From Paenibacillus pinihumi DSM 23905 = JCM 16419 (lineage in GTDB: Bacteria > Bacillota > Bacilli > Paenibacillales > Paenibacillaceae), in NCBI RefSeq assembly GCF_000422505.1, contig NZ_AULX01000027.1:1-64000 (forward strand): a stretch of DNA of 64,000 nucleotides, in the 5' to 3' direction. The first letter of the stretch is position 1; each line of letters starts with the position of its first letter. The notes under the pieces were generated by a model. The model did no database searches. It was given only the letters and a program-made list of their open reading frames with translations, and had not been told where the DNA came from. This document shows, in pieces, positions 1-8,125 of this stretch. The position numbers and the translations under genes were made by a program.

Positions 1-76
1 GGACGCTTAGCTCAGCTGGGAGAGCATCTGCCTTACAAGCAGAGGGTCGGCGGTTCGATCCCGTCAGCGTCCACCA
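1..76 (+). tRNA. tRNA-Val (TAC)
   Basis: A complete cloverleaf with a seven-pair acceptor stem, anticodon loop CTTACAA (anticodon TAC) and an encoded CCA. It is the first gene of the window and of a thirteen-gene tRNA cluster. In Firmicutes such clusters usually follow an rRNA operon, which would lie just upstream of the window. Confidence 0.96.
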
Positions 77-93
77 TATAAAGTAATTAACGA

Positions 94-174
<81 letters not shown>

Positions 175-210
175 GTTTTACCTTCGGAGAAATTCCGGGA
201 CTTATAATGT

Positions 211-287
211 GGAGCTGTGGTGTAGAGGCCTAACATGCCTGCCTGTCACGCAGGAGACCGCGGGTTCGAATCCCGTCAGCTCCGCCA
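211..287 (+). tRNA. tRNA-Asp (GTC)
   Basis: Acceptor stem GGAGCTG/CAGCTCC, anticodon loop CTGTCAC (anticodon GTC), discriminator G and encoded CCA. Confidence 0.95.
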
Positions 288-299
288 TTTACATCATTT

Positions 300-372
<73 letters not shown>

Positions 373-396
373 CCTTTAGTGGAAAATTGTATACTT

Positions 397-472
<76 letters not shown>

Positions 473-476
473 TCAT

Positions 477-560
477 GGAGGATTAGCGAAGTGGCTAAAC
501 GCGGCAGACTGTAAATCTGTTCCTTCGGGTTCGGTGGTTCGAATCCATCATCCTCCACCA
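477..560 (+). tRNA. tRNA-Tyr (GTA)
   Basis: A class II tRNA of 84 nt with a long variable arm. Anticodon GTA, acceptor stem GGAGGAT/ATCCTCC and encoded CCA. Confidence 0.95.
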
Positions 561-571
561 GTTTTTTTTAA

Positions 572-648
572 GGCGGTCGTGGCGAAGGGGTTAACGCACC
601 GGTCTGTGGCTCCGGCATTCGTGGGTTCAAGTCCCATCGATCGCCCCA
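572..648 (+). tRNA. tRNA-His (GTG)
   Basis: Anticodon GTG. The extra 5' G (G-1) faces discriminator C, giving the eighth acceptor pair characteristic of bacterial tRNA-His. CCA is encoded. Confidence 0.95.
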
Positions 649-669
649 TTTAAGTAATAAGCCAACTGT

Positions 670-742
670 GAGACATTAGCTCAGTTGGTAGAGCACCTGA
701 CTTTTAATCAGGGTGTCGTAGGTTCGAATCCTACATGTCTCA
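670..742 (+). tRNA. tRNA-Lys (TTT)
   Basis: Acceptor stem GAGACAT/ATGTCTC, anticodon loop CTTTTAA (anticodon TTT). TG follows discriminator A, so CCA is not encoded. Confidence 0.95.
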
Positions 743-755
743 TGCTTCATAATTT

Positions 756-842
756 GCGGTCGTGGCGGAATTGGCAGACGCGCTAGATTCAGGTTCTAGT
801 GGTGTAACAGCCGTGGAGGTTCGAGTCCTCTCGACCGCACCA
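756..842 (+). tRNA. tRNA-Leu (CAG)
   Basis: A class II tRNA with a long variable arm. Anticodon loop TTCAGGT (anticodon CAG), acceptor stem GCGGTCG/CGACCGC and encoded CCA. Confidence 0.95.
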
Positions 843-847
843 TACTT

Positions 848-922
848 GCGGAAGTGGCTCAGCGGTAGAGCATCGCCTTGCCAAGGCGAGGGTCGCGGGT
901 TCGATTCCCGTCTTCCGCTCCA
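848..922 (+). tRNA. tRNA-Gly (GCC)
   Basis: Acceptor stem GCGGAAG/CTTCCGC, anticodon loop TTGCCAA (anticodon GCC), discriminator T and encoded CCA. Confidence 0.95.
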
Positions 923-925
923 TAA

Positions 926-1002
926 GTGCCCTTAGCTCAGCTGGATAGAGCGTTTGACTACGAATCAAAAGGCCGGGAGTTCGAATCTCTCAGGGCACGC
1001 CA
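926..1002 (+). tRNA. tRNA-Arg (ACG)
   Basis: Acceptor stem GTGCCCT/AGGGCAC, anticodon loop CTACGAA (anticodon ACG, whose A34 would be deaminated to inosine), discriminator G and encoded CCA. Confidence 0.95.
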
Positions 1003-1024
1003 TTTATTTTCTTATGATTGTCTT

Positions 1025-1101
1025 CGGGATGTAGCTCAGCTTGGTAGAGCACCTGGTTTGGGACCAGGGGGTCGCATGTTCAAATCGTGTCATCCCGACC
1101 A
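1025..1101 (+). tRNA. tRNA-Pro (TGG)
   Basis: Acceptor stem CGGGATG/CATCCCG, anticodon loop TTTGGGA (anticodon TGG) and encoded CCA. Confidence 0.95.
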
Positions 1102-1108
1102 TCATAAT

Positions 1109-1182
1109 GCGGGTGTAGTTCAATGGTAGAACTCCAGCCTTCCAAGCTGGTAGCGTGGGTTCGATTCCCATCACCCGCTCCA
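1109..1182 (+). tRNA. tRNA-Gly (TCC)
   Basis: Acceptor stem GCGGGTG/CACCCGC, anticodon loop CTTCCAA (anticodon TCC) and encoded CCA. It is the last tRNA of the cluster; a terminator starts 16 bases later. Confidence 0.95.
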
Positions 1183-1197
1183 TAATTTAAACTTCTG

Positions 1198-1227
1198 AAA
1201 CCCTTGTGTTACAAGGGTTTTTTATTT
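1198..1227 (+). terminator. Intrinsic terminator of the tRNA cluster
   Basis: A perfect ten-pair stem (AAACCCTTGT/ACAAGGGTTT) with a GTT loop, followed by a T tract. The following 295 bases up to the HTH gene are AT-rich and hold no other structure I can support. Confidence 0.9.
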
Positions 1228-1522
1228 TCGTTCATATTGCTTAACTTAATATATCAGAGTGCACCTTGTCTATAGAAGGTTCCTTTGCAGGTTTCCCCAG
1301 GTTTTAACTCCAATTTAATCACTCCTTATTTATCCTTCTAAAGGTTGTAATGATTTTCTGTATTTTAAATCCATCTTTATAATTATGCTACAAAAGTCTC
1401 TATATCGTGGGACAGATTTAACTCCATCTAGTAAAAAATATCTATACGTTCTCATTATGTTCGGTTTATAAGTAAACCTTAATCGATTAAGATTGAAAGA
1501 TAAAGAGAAGAAGGGGAGAAGA

Positions 1523-1921
1523 ATGACTAAGAGAACAGTAGCACTGAGTATAGATGATTGCGCTATATTGGTACTTGATGTACCTGAAGGAGTTACGGAC
1601 ACTCAAGTAATCGTCTTATATCGGCAGACAGTTTTAAAGTGTGGAATAGTAAGGTCGATATATTTTTCCGAGTTAGAGCCGCTTAATCTAAAAAAAAGGA
1701 AATTAATAAACTCCGTGCAAGCTGCTGAAATAATAGGGATAACTCGTCAGGCCATTTATAAACTGGCATTAGCAAGCCAAAAGCCGGGATATAAAGGGAA
1801 GTTTCCTAAGCCGATACATACAGATCCAAATGGCAGAAATCCTTGGTTTGATCCAAAAGAAATAAACAACTATGCATTAAGTCGAAGTATGCAGGATAAA
1901 GAAAATGAGAATAGGGGCTAA
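1523..1921 (+). CDS. Helix-turn-helix protein heading the agr-like locus
   Basis: A 132-aa protein. I start it at ATG 1523 because AAGGGGAGAAG lies just upstream; the open frame extends ten codons further 5' without a ribosome site. The first half (residues 1-60) is not recognised. Residues 65-125 form a MerR/excisionase-like helix-turn-helix (VQAAEIIGITRQAIYKL) with a proline- and glycine-rich wing and a WFDPKEI segment, so it probably binds DNA. It ends 23 bases before the membrane-protein gene and looks co-transcribed with the agrB/agrD-like genes, which suggests it regulates the locus or its output. That role is inferred from position. Confidence 0.75.
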   Translation: MTKRTVALSIDDCAILVLDVPEGVTDTQVIVLYRQTVLKCGIVRSIYFSELEPLNLKKRKLINSVQAAEIIGITRQAIYKLALASQKPGYKGKFPKPIHTDPNGRNPWFDPKEINNYALSRSMQDKENENRG

Positions 1922-1944
1922 AATATTTAATAGGGGTGCAACTG

Positions 1945-2580
1945 ATGGATTTTGCTTTATTTATGATTTTCTCTACAATTGAAGGCTTGGCAACATACGC
2001 GTTAGCCCTCTATATATTCAGAATGGATTTAAAGAAATATATCTGGCATGTTCTTTTAATCATTCTGCTAGTGAACTTTCAAAACTATGTGATAAGAGAC
2101 ATGTTAGAGCTTAGTATGCTAGCCCCATTAGTAAATATAATTATAAGCGTTCTATTTTTTACTACAATCGTTCGTGTTCCTATTATATGGTCATTTATTA
2201 TGGTATTAACAGGATTTTTAGGGTTCGCAATTATTCAGACTGCAATCATTTATTTTTCGTTCGGGTATTTTTCTATTGAACAGGTACAGCTATATACCTG
2301 GAAGGCTTATACTGTTCAAACATTGTGTGGACTGATAGGCACATTTTTGGGCTGGTTTATTTACAATAAAAGACTTGGATTCACATTTGAGTTTGAAAAG
2401 ATTCGGCTCAAGGGAGAAAGATTTTTTGTAATTTTTCTTATTGCTGTTTCAGCTATTGGATTAATTGTAATGGTTTATTTTGGGGATATGGTTTTGAACT
2501 TGATTGGTTTCGTAGTTGCAATGATTATTTTTTTATTTTACTCTATTAGAAAAGAGGTTAAAGATAAAAAAGAATGGTGA
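1945..2580 (+). CDS. Seven-helix membrane protein, AgrC-sensor-like without kinase
   Basis: A 211-aa, almost wholly hydrophobic protein with about seven membrane segments (roughly residues 3-22, 34-49, 57-75, 80-105, 120-140, 160-180 and 182-200) and a short basic C-terminal tail. Start ATG 1945 is six bases after AGGGGTG; GTG 1936 is an alternative. The size, topology and place directly before agrB recall the polytopic sensor half of AgrC, but the chain stops where a histidine kinase would begin, with no H-box or ATPase region. It overlaps agrB by the ATGGTGA junction. A receptor or signal-handling role is inference; no family was recognised from sequence. Confidence 0.7.
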   Translation: MDFALFMIFSTIEGLATYALALYIFRMDLKKYIWHVLLIILLVNFQNYVIRDMLELSMLAPLVNIIISVLFFTTIVRVPIIWSFIMVLTGFLGFAIIQTAIIYFSFGYFSIEQVQLYTWKAYTVQTLCGLIGTFLGWFIYNKRLGFTFEFEKIRLKGERFFVIFLIAVSAIGLIVMVYFGDMVLNLIGFVVAMIIFLFYSIRKEVKDKKEW

Positions 2581-3092
2581 ATCTCATCGCTCATTCTCTT
2601 GCCGTGAAGATAAAAAGTATAGTTCCAGAGCATCCACGAAGTGTAGAAGTTTTAAGGTATTCCATTTCGTTTCTGCTTAATGCGTTTTTTACAACATTAT
2701 TTACGTTTATAGTTTCTCTAACTACTGGAAGAGTCGTGGAGGCGATAATCGTCATGTGCGGTTTCGCCTTCCTACGGCAACTATCCGGAGGATATCATTT
2801 AAAATCGGGATCGCTTTGTATATTAGTAACAACTGTTATTTTTACTTTACTGTCTCTGCTATCATTTGAGCGGCATATCACGTACATTTTGATAATTGCC
2901 GCAGCGGTCCTGGCACTGATTTATGCTCCTTCTGGAATTGAAAAGCAAACGAGAATACCAACCAAATACTTTCCACTTTTAAAAATAGCTACTGTTGTAG
3001 TAGTTCTTTTAAATATTTTTTTTCTCTCTAATTCAATTGCTGCTGCTTTCTTTTTTCAATGTTTAACATTAATTAAAGTAAGGAGGAGTTAG
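2574..3092 (+). CDS. agrB: AgrB-family peptide-processing membrane protease
   Basis: A 172-aa membrane protein of the accessory gene regulator B family, which cleaves the C-terminal tail of AgrD and cyclises the autoinducer. The catalytic His and Cys are visible in GGYHLKSGSLC, with the H-to-C spacing of seven seen in staphylococcal AgrB (His77/Cys84). Four to five hydrophobic segments follow the N-terminal amphipathic region. The start overlaps the end of the preceding gene (ATGGTGA), implying translational coupling; GTG 2577 is equally possible. The agrD-like gene begins five bases after its stop. Confidence 0.9.
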   Translation: MVNLIAHSLAVKIKSIVPEHPRSVEVLRYSISFLLNAFFTTLFTFIVSLTTGRVVEAIIVMCGFAFLRQLSGGYHLKSGSLCILVTTVIFTLLSLLSFERHITYILIIAAAVLALIYAPSGIEKQTRIPTKYFPLLKIATVVVVLLNIFFLSNSIAAAFFFQCLTLIKVRRS

Positions 3093-3097
3093 ATAAG

Positions 3098-3217
3098 ATG
3101 AAAAAAAAAATGGTGTACCATATTGCAACAATTTTAGGGGCATTGGCCGTTATGATAGTTAGCACTGCTAGTTGGCTTTATATTCATCAGGAAAAGACAC
3201 CAGAGGAGTTGCTGTGA
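3098..3217 (+). CDS. agrD: AgrD-like cyclic autoinducer precursor peptide
   Basis: A 39-aa ORF behind a perfect AAGGAGG, five bases after agrB. It has the AgrD layout: a lysine start, a hydrophobic amphipathic stretch (residues 6-24), a core and an acidic tail. Anchoring on the tail motif P-x-E-L (P35 E36 E37 L38), which AgrB uses for recognition, places a five-residue ring at S25-W26-L27-Y28-I29, in the same register as the C-D-F-I-M ring of S. aureus AgrD-I. The ring nucleophile is Ser, so a lactone rather than a thiolactone is predicted. The length of the exocyclic tail cannot be read from the sequence. Confidence 0.85.
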   Translation: MKKKMVYHIATILGALAVMIVSTASWLYIHQEKTPEELL

Positions 3218-3221
3218 AAAA

Positions 3222-3608
3222 TTGGGGGTGTCAACATTGTTATTATCTTTAACTAAAGATGTTGAAGGTAAATCTGGATTCTTCCAGGTCAAACCAGAAG
3301 ATGTTTTATATTTATCCCATGAAGATGGTCGTGTTGTATTCCACTTGAAGTATGAAGATTATACAGCATTTGGCTCATTGAAATATTTTTACGCGGCCCT
3401 GAATGCATCAGGATACAGGTACGAGAAAGTTGATCGTAATACGGTTGTTAATATGGATAATGTAGTTCTAATTGACCAGGAACGTGGAATGCTTTACTTT
3501 GATGAGCATATCTCTACCTATTCTAAGGGCTGCACTATCGCGCTCACGAATTACAGATCGATCGTCAAACAAATTAAGGACATTAATCCATCACTCATCA
3601 TTAATTAG
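3222..3608 (+). CDS. Stand-alone LytTR-domain DNA-binding protein
   Basis: A protein of 123-128 aa that is essentially one LytTR domain (the DNA-binding half of AgrA), with no receiver domain. Characteristic pieces are the EDVLYLSHEDGRVVFH strand region, the GSLKYFYAAL helix and the YEKVDRNTVVNMDNV segment near the end of the domain. The start is uncertain: TTG 3222, GTG 3228, or TTG 3237, which has GGGGGTG six bases upstream. It follows agrD by a few bases and is probably in the same transcript. It is the likely output regulator of the locus, but without a receiver it cannot be switched by phosphotransfer as AgrA is. Confidence 0.85.
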   Translation: MGVSTLLLSLTKDVEGKSGFFQVKPEDVLYLSHEDGRVVFHLKYEDYTAFGSLKYFYAALNASGYRYEKVDRNTVVNMDNVVLIDQERGMLYFDEHISTYSKGCTIALTNYRSIVKQIKDINPSLIIN

Positions 3609-3703
3609 GAAGAACCACCTGTCTAGCGGGGACTTTTTAGTCAGAGTTCCTGCCTTGCGCTAAAATTTATAAAGCGATGAACGGATATATAATCGTAATC
3701 ACA

Positions 3704-3731
3704 AATTGAATCAACCAATGTTGATTCAATT
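3704..3731. repeat. 28-base perfect hairpin downstream of the agr-like locus
   Basis: AATTGAATCAAC and GTTGATTCAATT form a perfect 12-pair stem with a four-base loop (CAAT), 95 bases after the LytTR stop. No T tract follows on either strand, so it is not a canonical terminator. It could be an operator or a transcript end. Confidence 0.5.
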
Positions 3732-3910
3732 GACGAAAGCTCATGTTCGTCGCTCCCTATTTTATCACCGATTTCCTCAACCACGAATGTAACCCCTTAA
3801 TACAGCACTTCAACTATTAGCATCGTTACCTTCTTTCTTTACCTGTCCAATATCTAACTAACCAGATCCATACGTCCAGCCTTCTTCTCATTTATATCCA
3901 GCATCAATTT
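3732..3910. other. Gene-free spacer between the agr-like locus and the iol promoter
   Basis: AT-rich sequence with no ORF, RNA structure or repeat that I can support. It marks the junction between the AT-rich signalling locus and the iol operon. Confidence 0.4.
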
Positions 3911-3973
3911 TGTAAACGCTATTGTAATGGGTAGGGCGAATAGGGTATAATACAAGTGAGTAAAGCGCTTACC
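3911..3973 (+). promoter_or_regulatory. Predicted iol promoter with two cre-like operators
   Basis: TTGTAA (3922-3927) and TATAAT (3946-3951) are 18 bases apart. TGTAAACGCTATTG at 3911-3924 overlaps the -35 box and fits the catabolite-responsive consensus TGWAANCGNTNWCA except for its last two bases. A second LacI-type palindrome, GTAAAGCGCTTACC, lies at 3960-3973 just past the expected start site. A third related site, TTAAGCGCATACC, is at 4263-4275, shortly before iolD. CcpA or another LacI-family repressor is the inferred ligand. The roughly 320-base leader that follows holds only a doubtful 61-codon ORF (4075-4260) without a ribosome site. Confidence 0.6.
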
Positions 3974-4295
3974 CTTACTTTTCTTTCTTAGAGATGAATG
4001 AAATAAGTGGAATGGACGAAACCTAAAGCTTAGCGGACAATGATGATCATGCTGAAAGCAGCAAGACAGCCGTTTTGTTGGCAGGTTCTTTTTCCCTTCT
4101 ATACCAAGGGGTTAAGATCCAGACAAAAGCAGTAAAGCCCATAGCGGACGAAGTACCATCAGTGTTGTCTAAGAATGGTTGGGATCGGACAGACGGTAAG
4201 AGGCTTATAGTGATTAATTTGTTTGATCAGCCAGTAGATTTGTATATTTTTTTATTATAAGGTTAAGCGCATACCCTATATAGTGGAGGTTCGAT

Positions 4296-6161
4296 ATGAG
4301 TACAATCCGATTGACGATGGCTCAAGCGTTACTGCGTTTTTTGGATAATCAGTATATTAGTGTTGACGGACAAGAACAGAAGTTTGTAAAAGGTGTAATG
4401 GGGATTTTCGGGCACGGGAACGTGACGGGAATCGGTGAAGCGCTGGAGAATGATAAAGGCCAGCTGGAATTCATCCAAGGAAAGAATGAGCAGGGAATGG
4501 CCCATGCTGCAATGGCATTTGCCAAGCAGAATAACCGCTTGGAGATTTTTGCATGTACTTCGTCCATCGGACCTGGTGCGCTCAACATGGTAACTGCTGC
4601 AGGTACAGCGACTGTGAACCGGATTCCGGTTCTGTTCTTGCCTGGAGATATTTTTGCATGCCGTCAGCCTGACCCTGTATTGCAGCAAATCGAGGATCCG
4701 ACTGATTACACCATTTCGGCCAATGATGCATTTAAACCTGTCAGCCGTTATTGGGACCGGATTTCCCGTCCGGAACAATTGATTACAGCAGCGCTTCAAG
4801 CGATGCGTGTACTGACTGATCCAGTGGATACGGGTGCAGTTACATTGTCGCTGCCTCAAGATGTTCAATGTGAAGCTTATGACTATCCGGAAGAATTTTT
4901 CGCCAAGCGAGTTCACTATATCGAAAGACGCCTGCCAACCACGGGTGCATTGCAGCGTGTAGTAGCAGCTATTCAGAGCGCACAACGTCCGCTCATTATT
5001 GCCGGCGGCGGTGTTCATTATTCTCTGGCAACTCAAGAGCTGATTGCCTTTGCTGAGAAGTTCGGCATTCCGGTAACAGAAACACAGGCAGGCAAAAGCG
5101 CAGTAGCCTGGAACCATCCGCTCTATATGGGAGCAATCGGGGTAACGGGTTCTCTGGCTTCCAACAAGCTGGCCAAAGAAGCTGATCTCATTATCTGCGT
5201 CGGTACCAGACTGGCGGATTTCCCGACGGCTTCGAAGAGTGCGTTCCAAAATCCGGATGTTCAGTTCCTGTCCATCAACGTTAGCTCCTTTGATGCAATG
5301 AAGCTGGATTCCACTATGCTGGTAGCAGATGCAAAGGAAGCGCTGATTGCCTTGCAGCAGAAGCTGGAGCAAAGCAATTATAAAGTGGCTTATCAAGCTG
5401 AGCAGCTCCAGACGCTTAAAGCGGAATGGGATTCAGAGGTTGACAGACTGTACAGCCTGGAGCGTGAAGACGGTCTGGTGCAAACAAGAGTGCTGGGCGA
5501 ACTGAATTCATTCCTCGGCAAAGAGGATGTTATCGTATGTGCAGCGGGCAGCCTGCCGGGCGACCTGCATCGTGTGTGGCGCTCTGAGGCTCCGCAAACC
5601 TACCATATGGAATACGGATTCTCCTGCATGGGTTATGAAGTATCCGGCGCATTTGGCGTTAAGCTGGCGCATCCTCACCGTGAGGTATATTCGTTCGTTG
5701 GTGACGGAAGCTTCCTGATGCTGCATTCGGAGCTGCTGACCAGTATTCAGGAAGGCAAGAAGATCAACGTTATTTTGCTGAACAACCACGGCTTCCAATG
5801 TATCCATAACCTGCAGCGCGGCCACGGCAGCAACGGGTTCGGCAATGAGTTCCGCTTCCGTGAAGAGGAGAGCGGTCGTCTCACCGGCGGTTACATGCCA
5901 ATTGACTTCTCTCTGATCGCACAAGGCCTGGGCGTCAAAGCGTTCTCTGCAACGACGATTGATGAGCTGCGCAGCGCGCTGGAAAGTGCGAAGAAAGAAG
6001 AAAGCTCTACACTGATTGAAATTCGTGTATTGCCTGGAACGAACACAGGCGACTACGAGTCCTGGTGGCGTGTAGGCGTTGCGGAAGTCTCCGAGAGCGA
6101 GAAGGTCAATCAGGCAAGCGACAAGCTGGGGCAAAAGCTGCTTCAGATTAAACCATATTAA
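4296..6161 (+). CDS. iolD: 3D-trihydroxycyclohexane-1,2-dione hydrolase
   Basis: A 621-aa thiamine-diphosphate enzyme of the acetolactate synthase superfamily. IolD opens the ring of 3D-(3,5/4)-trihydroxycyclohexane-1,2-dione to 5-deoxy-glucuronate, the third step of myo-inositol breakdown. The TPP-activating glutamate lies in KNEQG (E65), and the GDGS...NN cofactor motif begins at residue 469 (GDGSF, then LLNNHGF). GTGGAGG precedes the ATG. It is the first gene of the iolDEBCAG run and lies 21 bases from iolE. Confidence 0.96.
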   Translation: MSTIRLTMAQALLRFLDNQYISVDGQEQKFVKGVMGIFGHGNVTGIGEALENDKGQLEFIQGKNEQGMAHAAMAFAKQNNRLEIFACTSSIGPGALNMVTAAGTATVNRIPVLFLPGDIFACRQPDPVLQQIEDPTDYTISANDAFKPVSRYWDRISRPEQLITAALQAMRVLTDPVDTGAVTLSLPQDVQCEAYDYPEEFFAKRVHYIERRLPTTGALQRVVAAIQSAQRPLIIAGGGVHYSLATQELIAFAEKFGIPVTETQAGKSAVAWNHPLYMGAIGVTGSLASNKLAKEADLIICVGTRLADFPTASKSAFQNPDVQFLSINVSSFDAMKLDSTMLVADAKEALIALQQKLEQSNYKVAYQAEQLQTLKAEWDSEVDRLYSLEREDGLVQTRVLGELNSFLGKEDVIVCAAGSLPGDLHRVWRSEAPQTYHMEYGFSCMGYEVSGAFGVKLAHPHREVYSFVGDGSFLMLHSELLTSIQEGKKINVILLNNHGFQCIHNLQRGHGSNGFGNEFRFREEESGRLTGGYMPIDFSLIAQGLGVKAFSATTIDELRSALESAKKEESSTLIEIRVLPGTNTGDYESWWRVGVAEVSESEKVNQASDKLGQKLLQIKPY

Positions 6162-6182
6162 TCAGATGACGGAGGCGGAGCG

Positions 6183-7097
6183 ATGAGCGGCAAAACATTA
6201 AAGCTTGGAATTTCCCCGATTAACTGGGTCAACGAAGACGTACTTGAGCTTGGGGATCATTATACATTTGAAGATTTGATGAATGACTTTGAATCGCTTG
6301 GCTTCAAAGCGACGGAGAACTGCCGGAAATTCCCGAAGGACCCGGTGGAATTAAAGCAGAAGCTCGCTGACAGAGGCATTCAATTGACTTCGCAATGGAA
6401 GGGCGTATTGTTCTCCGATCCTTCCCGCCGCGAGGAAGAACTGGCTGCTTACAGAAAGCATGTCGAGTTCCTTTCTCAAATGGGCAGCAAGGTTGTTGTA
6501 ACCTGTGAGTTGGGCGGCTCCATTATCGGTGATCCGCGCCGTGACCCGTCCGAGCGGGATGTTAAGCCACTCAGTGATGAGGAGTGGAATGCGATGGTAG
6601 AAGGGCTGCACCAGGCTGGGGAGATTTGCCGCGAATATGGCATGAAGCTGGTGTACCACTACCATATCGGAACGAATGTGGAGCGCGGCGAGGAAATTGA
6701 TCGTCTGATGGCAACCACCGACCCGTCTCTTGTGCACATGCTGTACGATACCGGTCATGCCTACTACGGCGGAACAGACCCGCTTGCGCTGCTGGAAAAG
6801 CACGCTGACCGCTTGGGTTATGTGCATCTCAAGGACGTACGTCAGGACGTACGGGATCGCGTAAGCCAAGAAGGAATTCCGTTCCAGACAGCCGTTATTC
6901 AAGGCGTATTTACAGTGCCTGGTGATGGCGCAATCGACTTTGAGCCTATCTTCCGCAAGCTGAATGAGATCGGCTATGACGACTGGATGATTATTGAAGC
7001 GGAGCAGGACCCTGGCGTAGCCAATCCGTACGAATACGCTAAGAAGGGCATCCAGTACATTGATGGTGTAATGGCCAAGCTGAATAGCGAAGGTTAA
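6183..7097 (+). CDS. iolE: myo-Inosose-2 dehydratase
   Basis: A 304-aa xylose-isomerase-like TIM barrel that dehydrates 2-keto-myo-inositol (scyllo-inosose) to the diketone used by IolD. Typical IolE features are the opening GISPINWVNED, the metal-site strands YHYHIGT and YDTGHAYYGG, and a C-terminal MIIEAEQDP. ACGGAGGCGGAGCG precedes the start. The gap to iolB (195 bases) is the only long one inside iolDEBC and holds an inverted repeat. Confidence 0.95.
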   Translation: MSGKTLKLGISPINWVNEDVLELGDHYTFEDLMNDFESLGFKATENCRKFPKDPVELKQKLADRGIQLTSQWKGVLFSDPSRREEELAAYRKHVEFLSQMGSKVVVTCELGGSIIGDPRRDPSERDVKPLSDEEWNAMVEGLHQAGEICREYGMKLVYHYHIGTNVERGEEIDRLMATTDPSLVHMLYDTGHAYYGGTDPLALLEKHADRLGYVHLKDVRQDVRDRVSQEGIPFQTAVIQGVFTVPGDGAIDFEPIFRKLNEIGYDDWMIIEAEQDPGVANPYEYAKKGIQYIDGVMAKLNSEG

Positions 7098-7238
7098 TTC
7101 GGCTGCATTGAATTCGATTTGTATGGGGCTTGATGGGTAAACTCATTCATTCTAACCGGTCAGAATTGATTCCGGAATTATAGCGATCATAGGTTGAAAT
7201 AGATTTATTAACGGTTCAGTAATAAAGGTAAAATATGC

Positions 7239-7277
7239 GCCTGAACATGTCATGGCATTCTGAAGATATGTTCAGGC
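7239..7277 (+). repeat. Inverted repeat just before the iolB ribosome site
   Basis: GCCTGAACAT (7239-7248) and ATGTTCAGGC (7268-7277) form a perfect ten-pair stem around a 19-base loop. The stem ends four bases before AGGGAGG of iolB. No T tract follows, so transcription should continue. It could be an RNA-processing or stabilising hairpin that sets iolB expression, or an operator. Confidence 0.55.
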
Positions 7278-7292
7278 AACAGGGAGGACATT

Positions 7293-8123
7293 ATGGCAGA
7301 GCTTATCGTACCAACCAGCAAACAACCTGATGAGAACGGCAGAGTGCTGGAGATTACACCGGAATCCGCAGGCTGGACTTATGTAGGCTTTGAAGTGTTC
7401 AAGCTGGAGCAAGGACAAAAGCTGGTCAGACAAACTGGAGACCAGGAGTTTTGCGCGGTATTGCTGTCCGGCCGCGCTGCAGTCAACACGAATGAGCTAG
7501 AGAAGGTAGAAATCGGGCAAAGAATGAGTGTATTCGAGCAGATTCCGCCATATAGCCTGTATGTCCCGCCGCATGACGAGTTCACAGTTGAAGCTCTTAC
7601 TGCTGTAGAGGTTGCGCTGTGCGCGGCGCCAGGCAAGGGCAATCACAAGGCAAGAGTGATCGAGCCTGCGCATGTTGGCGTTGAGAAGCGCGGCCAAGAC
7701 AGCACGGAGCGCTATATCCATAACATTCTGCCTGAACAGGAGCCGGCTGACAGCCTGCTGGTCGTAGAAGTCTATACGCCAGGCGGCCACTGGTCGAGCT
7801 ACCCGCCTCACAAACATGACCAGGACAATCTTCCTGTAGAATCATTCCTGGAAGAGACCTATTACCATAAGATCGAGCCTGCGCACGGCTTTGCCGTACA
7901 GCGTGTGTATACGATTGATGATCCGGAGCCGCTTGATGAGACGCTTGTGCTGAAGGATGGAGATGCCGTGCTGGTGCCTAAGGGCTTCCACCCGGTATCA
8001 GCAGCTCCAGGCTATAATCTGTACTATTTGAACGTGATGGCTGGACCGGTAAGAACGTGGAAATTTTACAATGATCCGGCGCATGAATGGCTGATGAAGG
8101 CTGCGCCAGCTAAGGAGGAATAG
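7293..8123 (+). CDS. iolB: 5-deoxy-glucuronate isomerase
   Basis: A 276-aa double-cupin protein that converts 5-deoxy-glucuronate to 2-deoxy-5-keto-D-gluconate. The family signature GGHWSSYPPHKHD carries the metal-binding histidines, and a second-half VPKGFHPVSAAPGYNLYYLNVMAG is recognisable (positions about 230-255). AGGGAGG precedes the ATG. It ends two bases before iolC. Confidence 0.95.
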   Translation: MAELIVPTSKQPDENGRVLEITPESAGWTYVGFEVFKLEQGQKLVRQTGDQEFCAVLLSGRAAVNTNELEKVEIGQRMSVFEQIPPYSLYVPPHDEFTVEALTAVEVALCAAPGKGNHKARVIEPAHVGVEKRGQDSTERYIHNILPEQEPADSLLVVEVYTPGGHWSSYPPHKHDQDNLPVESFLEETYYHKIEPAHGFAVQRVYTIDDPEPLDETLVLKDGDAVLVPKGFHPVSAAPGYNLYYLNVMAGPVRTWKFYNDPAHEWLMKAAPAKEE

Positions 8124-8125
8124 GC

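Noticed and set aside
926-1129. A 67-codon frame inside the tRNA cluster
   Set aside because: It is the translation of tRNA-Arg, tRNA-Pro and part of tRNA-Gly; not a protein.
1446-1461. ACGTT and ATGTT 11 bases apart upstream of the agr-like locus as a LytTR site
   Set aside because: Known LytTR sites use longer 9-base repeats about 20 bases apart; the match is too short.
1109-4020. Integration of the agr-like locus at tRNA-Gly as an island with att repeats
   Set aside because: No repeat of the tRNA 3' end was found downstream and there is no integrase gene. AT-richness alone is not enough.
4075-4260. A 61-codon frame in the iol leader
   Set aside because: No ribosome site, no recognisable composition, and it lies in the predicted 5' leader. 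It is left as doubtful.
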